Source: Halisarca cf. caerulea (taxonomy: Eukaryota; Porifera; Demospongiae; Chondrillida; Halisarcidae). From it: a stretch of DNA of 64,000 nucleotides. The stretch covers positions 4,451,775-4,515,774 of the forward strand of contig CAUJGJ010000185.1 in the NCBI GenBank assembly GCA_963170055.1, in the 5' to 3' direction. The notes beneath the pieces are model-generated. The model had not been told where the DNA came from, ran no database searches, and worked only from the letters and a program-made list of their open reading frames with translations. Both the position numbers and the translations under genes were made by a program. Shown here piece by piece: positions 58,467 to 64,000 of this stretch (its first letter is position 1; each line of letters starts with the position of its first letter).

Positions 58467-58557
58467 TAGTCTGGCCTAGCCAATCCAATCTCGCTCCGCC
58501 TGGTGACGTCAGTCCCTGAAAATGGCCGAGCGAGATTGGGTCGGCTACGCCAGACTA
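58467..58557. mobile_element. 91-bp MITE with 9-bp target duplication
   Basis: Inverted ends TAGTCTGGCCTAGCC and GGCTACGCCAGACTA enclose CCAATCTCGCTC/GAGCGAGATTGG. It is flanked by CCTAGAAAT at 58458-58466 and 58558-58566. The matching site in block copy 2 (near 60517) is empty. The 9-base duplication suggests a Mutator-like element. Confidence 0.88.
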
Positions 58558-58567
58558 CCTAGAAATA

Positions 58568-59224
58568 ATATTATAGACAGCATGTCAAGCTTATGGCATG
58601 TACCTTATGTGCACGTACTTATTCTGCTACTGTATATTTCCCCTTAAGGATTGACAGTCTGCATCCAGCGCAGGTATGTTATATATGTCCAATCTTGGAC
58701 ATAAACAAAAATGGCCGCCGATATTGAAGGAGTGAAATTAATCGGTCTATTTGGCATGTGCACGAAGAGTGATGCCCAGAAAACATTTTATAATATATCT
58801 TAAGCATATCTACTTTGTATCTAAGTCTTTTAGATTTTTGTGAAAGGTCACAAAACTTCGTATGACAAATTTTTCTGAGCATAGTAAGAAAATATAAAAA
58901 TGCAAAAACACAGTGGTAGAAACTTAGGCTTGTGGACACAAAACTGGGCTCAAAAGAACACACAGATACCGAATTAACTTGCTAAATCGAATTCAGGGTG
59001 TTCAGGCTGCACTACATGGCTGTTAATATGTATGTTCAACGATTTGTGCAAAATCCTAGCTAGGGTGACCAGTTACAATCTGTTGGGCATAAAGCAATCG
59101 GAACAACGTACTAAGACCCCGAATCCGATTCTAGGGGTTTGGCCCTTAAGTAACAATACTTCAAAGTTTCATGCTGGAAATCTGAGATTTCTATCACCGC
59201 GATTATCGCAATGAAATTTACGTT
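58568..59224. other. Non-coding segment shared by block copies 1 and 2
   Basis: Matches 60530-61164 closely but is not found in RG9, where the Gly-loop exon lies instead. It contains no kinase exon. Open frames such as 58679-58963 are not conserved as proteins. Confidence 0.65.
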
Positions 59225-59585
59225 TCCCTGAATCCTATGTGGGGTCACATGCGCATATGTTGCCCTGCATTTCCAGAGAATTTATAATTCCATGATTTGG
59301 AAACCATAGGAACATCACAAAGTTTCCATATTACACACCTTTGTACCAATTGTCACACTATTGGTATAATGATTGCATATTCAGCAGTGGCATGCTCCTT
59401 GGCCCTATATGTATAGGTGTTAATGCACACCGCTATACCTGTGGACATCATACCCATTACATGTTAGTTTTAATTTCACGGGTACTGTGTATAGATGCTC
59501 TGTCATATTCAACTTGCTTTATCAGTTACCTACTATATTAAGTATAATTATTACAAATGTGTATGGCTCCGCCAGGTTCAAAATG

Positions 59586-60517
59586 TCATCTATAGTAGTT
59601 CTGTAGGTCTTTGTATAGTTCTTGTCCATGTTCAAGAGGAGCTCCCAACACTAAACTCATTGGTGAGCTGTTATCGATTAAATCCTGTTCCCATTGCAAA
59701 ATCGTTTTAGCTTGGGACTGAAGCTTGGTGCCAATTGCATGGAATCCCGGTCTTTTGCTGTGTTCAGGATGCCTGTGTACACATACAGAAAGGCAGTGCT
59801 GTAGTGTGGACAGACTGTGCACATAATATATAGGTATATATGAAAGCATCAATTTTGGTATAGTGTATACCGTTTGTGCTTGATAATGTTATTATGTGTA
59901 TGTGTTTACATGGTACAAATCCACAGGATAGCTTACAGTCACTAAGTCTTGGTCCTGTTCTACTGTAAATTTGAACCGGCTACATAATTAGTAAAATTGT
60001 TTATAGCATAAGGCCAATGTTGTGGGCAATGCATATATACGTTCATTGGTATTGTCAGTACATATATTATACACATACGTATTGCTGTAGTGTAGTCCTA
60101 CCTGACATGTACTGTAGGTGCATCAGTATGTGTGTGTCTTGCAATTGAGTCAATGAAATTAATTTGGCTAAAATACAGTTGCTGGAATGGTTAGCAATGT
60201 TATGGCGTGTGACTAGCTGATCACCTTTAGTGCCTGTGACTAGCTGATCACCTTTAGTGTCTATGACTAACTAATCACCTTTAGTGTCTGTGACTAGCTG
60301 ATCACCTTTAGTGTCTGTGACTAGCTGATCACCTTTAGTGTCTGTGACTAGCTGATCACCTTTAGTGTCTGTGATATGTATACATCAATATGCATGACAG
60401 GTATGCTGAATGCATTTGATTAGTATATAACTCCTCAGTAAGTCTCCACAGGTAGGTCTTGAGATCACCACCTCGATCCAATGTATATATATTCCTTCAC
60501 GTACCAGTGCTGCCTAG
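59586..60517 (-). pseudogene. Receptor kinase fragment (block copy 2), core exons deleted
   Basis: The C-terminal exon (59586-59772) is intact and almost base-identical to that of RG9, ending [16 protein letters not shown]. Right after GTATATA at about 59836 the sequence jumps to the intron that follows the HRD exon in copy 1, so the PPPP, DFG and HRD exons are missing. A broken short kinase exon lies near 60436-60517, where the MEYIGGG region reads out of frame. It cannot encode a kinase. Confidence 0.87.
60209..60370. repeat. 27-bp minisatellite, six units (block copy 2)
   Basis: Same unit as 58029-58330, with CTAGCTGATCACCTTTAG in most copies and one variant (CTAACTAATC). Confidence 0.95.
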
Positions 60518-60529
60518 AGATGTAGACAG

Positions 60530-61540
60530 CATGTCAAGCTTGGGGCATGTGCCTTACGTGTACGTACTTTTTCTGCTACTGTATATTTCCCTTTAAGGAT
60601 TGACAGTCTGCATCCAGCGCAGGTATGTTATATATGTCTGATCTTGAACATAAAATAGAATGGCAGCTGTTATTGAAGGAGTGAGATTAATCATTAGTCT
60701 ATTTGGCATGTGCACGAATAGTGATGCCCAGAAAACGCTTGATATTATATCTTAAGCATATCTAATTTGTACCTAAGTCTTTTAGATTTTTATGGAGGGT
60801 CACAAAACTTCGTATGACGCATTTTTCCGAGCATAGTAAGAAAATATAAAAATGCAAAAAAGCGGTGGTAGAAACTTAGGCTTGTGGACACAAAACTGGG
60901 CTCAAAAGAACACACAGATACCGAATTAACTTGCTAAATCGAATTCAGGGTGTTCATGCTCTACTACATGGCTGTTAATACGTATGTTCAACGATTTGTG
61001 CAAAATTCTAGCTAGGGTGACCAATTACAATCCGTTGAGCATAAAGCAATCGGAGCAACGTACAAAGACCCTGAATCCGATTCTAGGGGTTTGGCCCTTA
61101 AGTAACAATACTTCAAAGTTTATGTTGGAAATTGGAGATTTCTACCACCACGATTATCGATGAAATTTACGTCTCCCTGAACCCTATGTGGGGTCACATG
61201 TGCATATGTACTGCATTTCCATAATTTGGAAACCATAGGAACATCACAAAGTTTCCATATTACACACCTTTGTACCAATTGTCCTACTATTTGCACATGT
61301 AATGATTGCATATTCAGCCGTGGCATGCTCCCTGAACAATGTATAGGAGTTACCTTACTGGAGTTTGGCACAATAGTGCACACGTACCGCTATACCTGAT
61401 ATCATACCCATTACAAGTTTATTTTTAAATTCACAGGTACTGTGTATAGATTCTCTGTCATATTCAACTTGCTTTATCAGTTACCTACTATATTAAGTAT
61501 AATTATTACAAATGTGTATGGCTCCGCCAGGTTCAAAATG
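60530..61540. other. Shared non-coding segment and RG9 3' flank
   Basis: 60530-61164 repeats the segment at 58568-59224; 61165-61540 repeats 59225-59585 and 55748-56464. No gene is seen. Confidence 0.65.
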
Positions 61541-64000
61541 TCATCTATAGTAGTTCTGTAGGTCTTTGTATAGTTCTTGTCCATGTTCAAGAGGAGCTCC
61601 CAACACTAAACTCATTGGTGAGCTGTTATCGATTAAATCCTGTTCCCATTGCAAAATCGTTTTAGCTTGGGACTGAAGCTTGGTGCCAATTGCATGGAAT
61701 CCCGGTCTTTTGCCGTGTTCAGGATGCCTGTGTACACATACAGAAAGGCAGTGCTGTAGTGTGGACAGACTGTGCACATAATATATAGGTATATAGGAAG
61801 GCTTGTTTGGCTTACCAGCATTCGACCATTGTTGTGTATATTCCTCTTGGGCATCCGGGTGGGGGTGGCAGGTTGTAATATGAATTAATAGCTCTTAGGA
61901 ACTGTATGGTAAGATATAATGATTAGATGATTACTTAATTATCCTTACTGGCCTATGTGTCACATTTAACTATGTTCCATAACTACGTAATGCTTATACA
62001 CATGTGTCCCTACCTGATCAATGTCATAGAAATTCTCGAAAGGTGTGCGTCCAAGTGACCATATCTCATACATGACCATTCCATAACTCCACACATCACT
62101 TTTAGTACTGTACTTTCTGTACAGAATGGCCTCTGGAGCTGTCCACTTGAGTGGTATGCGACCTCCTTTTACCTTGTAGTAATAGTCCTCTTCAAGATCA
62201 CGGCACATTCCAAAATCAGCAATCTGCAATAATAATCATACAGTAACTCTTAAAATGGCATTAGTTATACATCTGTCAGTACAGATCAATGAAGTTAATA
62301 GAAATGGTTATATGCAATATGTTGTGTATGATGCAAGTGCATGTTATAGTTTACATTTTGTTGAATTCCTCCCAAGTGTTATGTTGCTATAATATTATAT
62401 TACAGTACATTTTGAATCATCCGCATGCAGTGGTTGTATGTTCTTCAGCTATATATAACACAAATCTGTCTCCTTACCACACATTTGATGTCAGAAGTCA
62501 GTAGAATGTTCCTGGCAGCAAGATCACGATGGATGAAACCTTTCCTTGATAAGTATGACATCCCGTCAGCTATTTCTTGACAGAATCGCAGCAGATTGGT
62601 TGTGAGATCTTCATTTTCAATTGCATGATACATTCCTGAGCTGCAAATATACAAAAGCATTTGGAGAGTGTACAACGTGTGTGCTTGACAGTGTTCTTAC
62701 ACGATACAAACCCACAAGACATCTTATATACAGTGCACTTGGGTTTTTACTGTAAAATTGAACCGGCCACATAATGTGTAAACTTGTAGTATAATGCCAA
62801 TGTATTTTGTGTATGTACATATTACTGGAGTACTGAGGCCACTTGCAACAGTGTGTAGTCCTGGCTGACATGTACATACCGTAGGTATATCAGTAAGTAA
62901 TTATCTTAGGTCAATGTGCATGTAATTGGGCTTTATGTGTGTTCCTGGAATGGTTCACAATGTTATAAGGTGTGTGGCTACTTGATTGCCTTAACTATCT
63001 GTAACAGATGTGTGGCTAACTGCTCGCCTTAACTATCTGTGATGTGCATGACAGGTATGTATATACACAATGCATTTGGTTACTTACTCCTCAGCAAGAT
63101 TCTTCAGGTAGGTCTTGAGGTCACCACCTCCAATGTATTCCATCACCAATGCTGCCTACAGACAAAGACAGATTTTAAGCTAGGGACATGCACCTTACGT
63201 GTATACTGTATGTGTCTATAATAAGTATCACAGTACTAGTCTACATCCTATGTATGTATATGCATGTCTTACAGTTTCAGACTCTTTCACCACTCCGTAC
63301 AATTTGACAGTGTGTGGATGACTAAACTGCCCCATGATTGCTGCTTCTTGAAGTAGTTTAACTCTTTCACTAGATGATGCTGTAGACTTGAGTGTCTTCA
63401 GAGCTACAGTTCTCGTCTTTCCTTTTTTGAATGCCCACTCTCCCTTGTACACGATGCCAAATTCTCCCTCCCCTACTTGGTATTCTGAGTGAATGTCTGC
63501 TAGAGAAATCTTACGATATTGGCGCTTGAACATTTCCCGATACAGTTCATCTTCAGTATTACCAGGTTCCCAGTAAGACATGTGTCCATGGTCACTTGAT
63601 AGATTTATATTCTGTAGATGAAGCAAATGTGGACATATACATAATAATATATGATCAATACTTTCAATGACATATCGTTATCTTCATATATGATGTACAT
63701 ACAATTGTGCACATCCTCATGCCTAATATTATACATGCACATAGCACACACAATGCAGAAAGCACAAGCGCTTACACACTTACACATACTGTACTTCGCA
63801 TACACAATATACATATTAGACACCCCCATCCCCCAACCAACACCTTTTTTGATATCGTGAGGAACCTTTGCCGAGGATCTGGCTGATAACGTTTGTGTTC
63901 TCCCCGTGTTGCTTCTACCGCTGAACTGTCAGCTTCAGCGTAGACCATCCCCGACACATTGTTCATTTCTCCATGTTTAACAACTATCACATACTCTTCA
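61541..64000 (-). CDS. RG9: receptor tyrosine kinase, 5' part off window
   Basis: Visible exons are 63844 to beyond 64000 (juxtamembrane), 63273-63611 (Gly loop), 63088-63155, 62478-62640 (HRD), 62014-62223 (DFG), 61816-61901 and 61541-61727 (tail, TGA). They join in one frame to 402 residues. The signal peptide, ectodomain and membrane exons should lie to the right of base 64000; that it has the family ectodomain is an inference from its neighbours. Kinase marks are [43 protein letters not shown] and SDVWSYG, all intact. The PPPP exon reads [14 protein letters not shown], and [10 protein letters not shown] joins it to the tail. Juxtamembrane tyrosines are EEYVIV, MVYAEA and KRYQPD. The tail ends [19 protein letters not shown]. 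It is the only intact copy of the triplicated 3' block. Confidence 0.87.

Noticed and set aside
58679..58963. 94-codon minus-strand frame possibly encoding a small membrane protein
   Set aside because: The matching segment in block copy 2 (about 60640-60925) does not keep the frame.

Overview
The window reads as eukaryotic, animal-type nuclear DNA. It is AT-rich, has many GT-AG introns with conserved phases, is full of CA/GT and AT microsatellites and short inverted-repeat transposons, and contains no operons, ribosome binding sites, tRNA, rRNA or CRISPR. The only recognisable genes are receptor tyrosine kinases (RTKs) and close relatives. A tandem, lineage-expanded RTK family with an unfamiliar ectodomain fits a sponge (probably a demosponge) best; choanoflagellates or their relatives are the main alternative. 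The organism is an inference.

All genes lie on the minus strand, head to tail. From left to right they are called RG1 (1-3054, 3' end off the window), RG2 (5238-15680), RG3 (17533-19583), RG4 (22317-24555), RG5 (26594-30355), RG6 (31377-37678), RG7 (38934-46617), RG8 (49204-55692), two decayed 3' fragments (56465-58457 and 59586-60517) and RG9 (61541 to beyond 64000). I rebuilt the exons by hand from splice sites and reading-frame phase. RG2, RG6, RG7 and RG8 each close exactly into one frame, giving 673, 661, 675 and 681 residues. RG3, RG4 and RG5 close at 318, 328 and 359 residues.

Every gene with its 5' end in view starts with a one-exon signal peptide ending in phase 1. Next comes one phase 1-1 exon encoding a secreted domain of about 155-180 residues with the pattern C-L-x-G-F, W-D-x-[YF], C-x-G, I-W-R and P-F-L-L. 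Small linker exons and a transmembrane exon usually follow. Two architectures then appear. RG2, RG6, RG7, RG8 (and RG9, whose 5' end is missing) continue with a tyrosine-rich juxtamembrane exon and six exons of an apparently active tyrosine kinase, closest by eye to the Eph/Src side of the family. RG3, RG4 and RG5 stop shortly after the membrane with a 50-65 residue tyrosine-containing tail and no kinase; RG1 looks the same as far as it can be seen. The cluster is therefore an interleaved array of kinase and kinase-less receptors sharing one ectodomain family, reminiscent of paired receptor clusters in immunity or self-recognition.

At the right, a block containing the 3' half of a kinase gene occurs three times (about 55748-59224, 59225-61164 and 61165-63235). 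Only the rightmost copy, RG9, is intact. The others carry frameshifts, stops, a lost HRD motif, a deletion, a copy-specific transposon insertion and expanded minisatellites. Introns and spacers hold a degenerate Tc1/mariner element, many pogo-like MITEs, foldback elements, near-perfect palindromes and a CA-repeat tract of about 670 bp.
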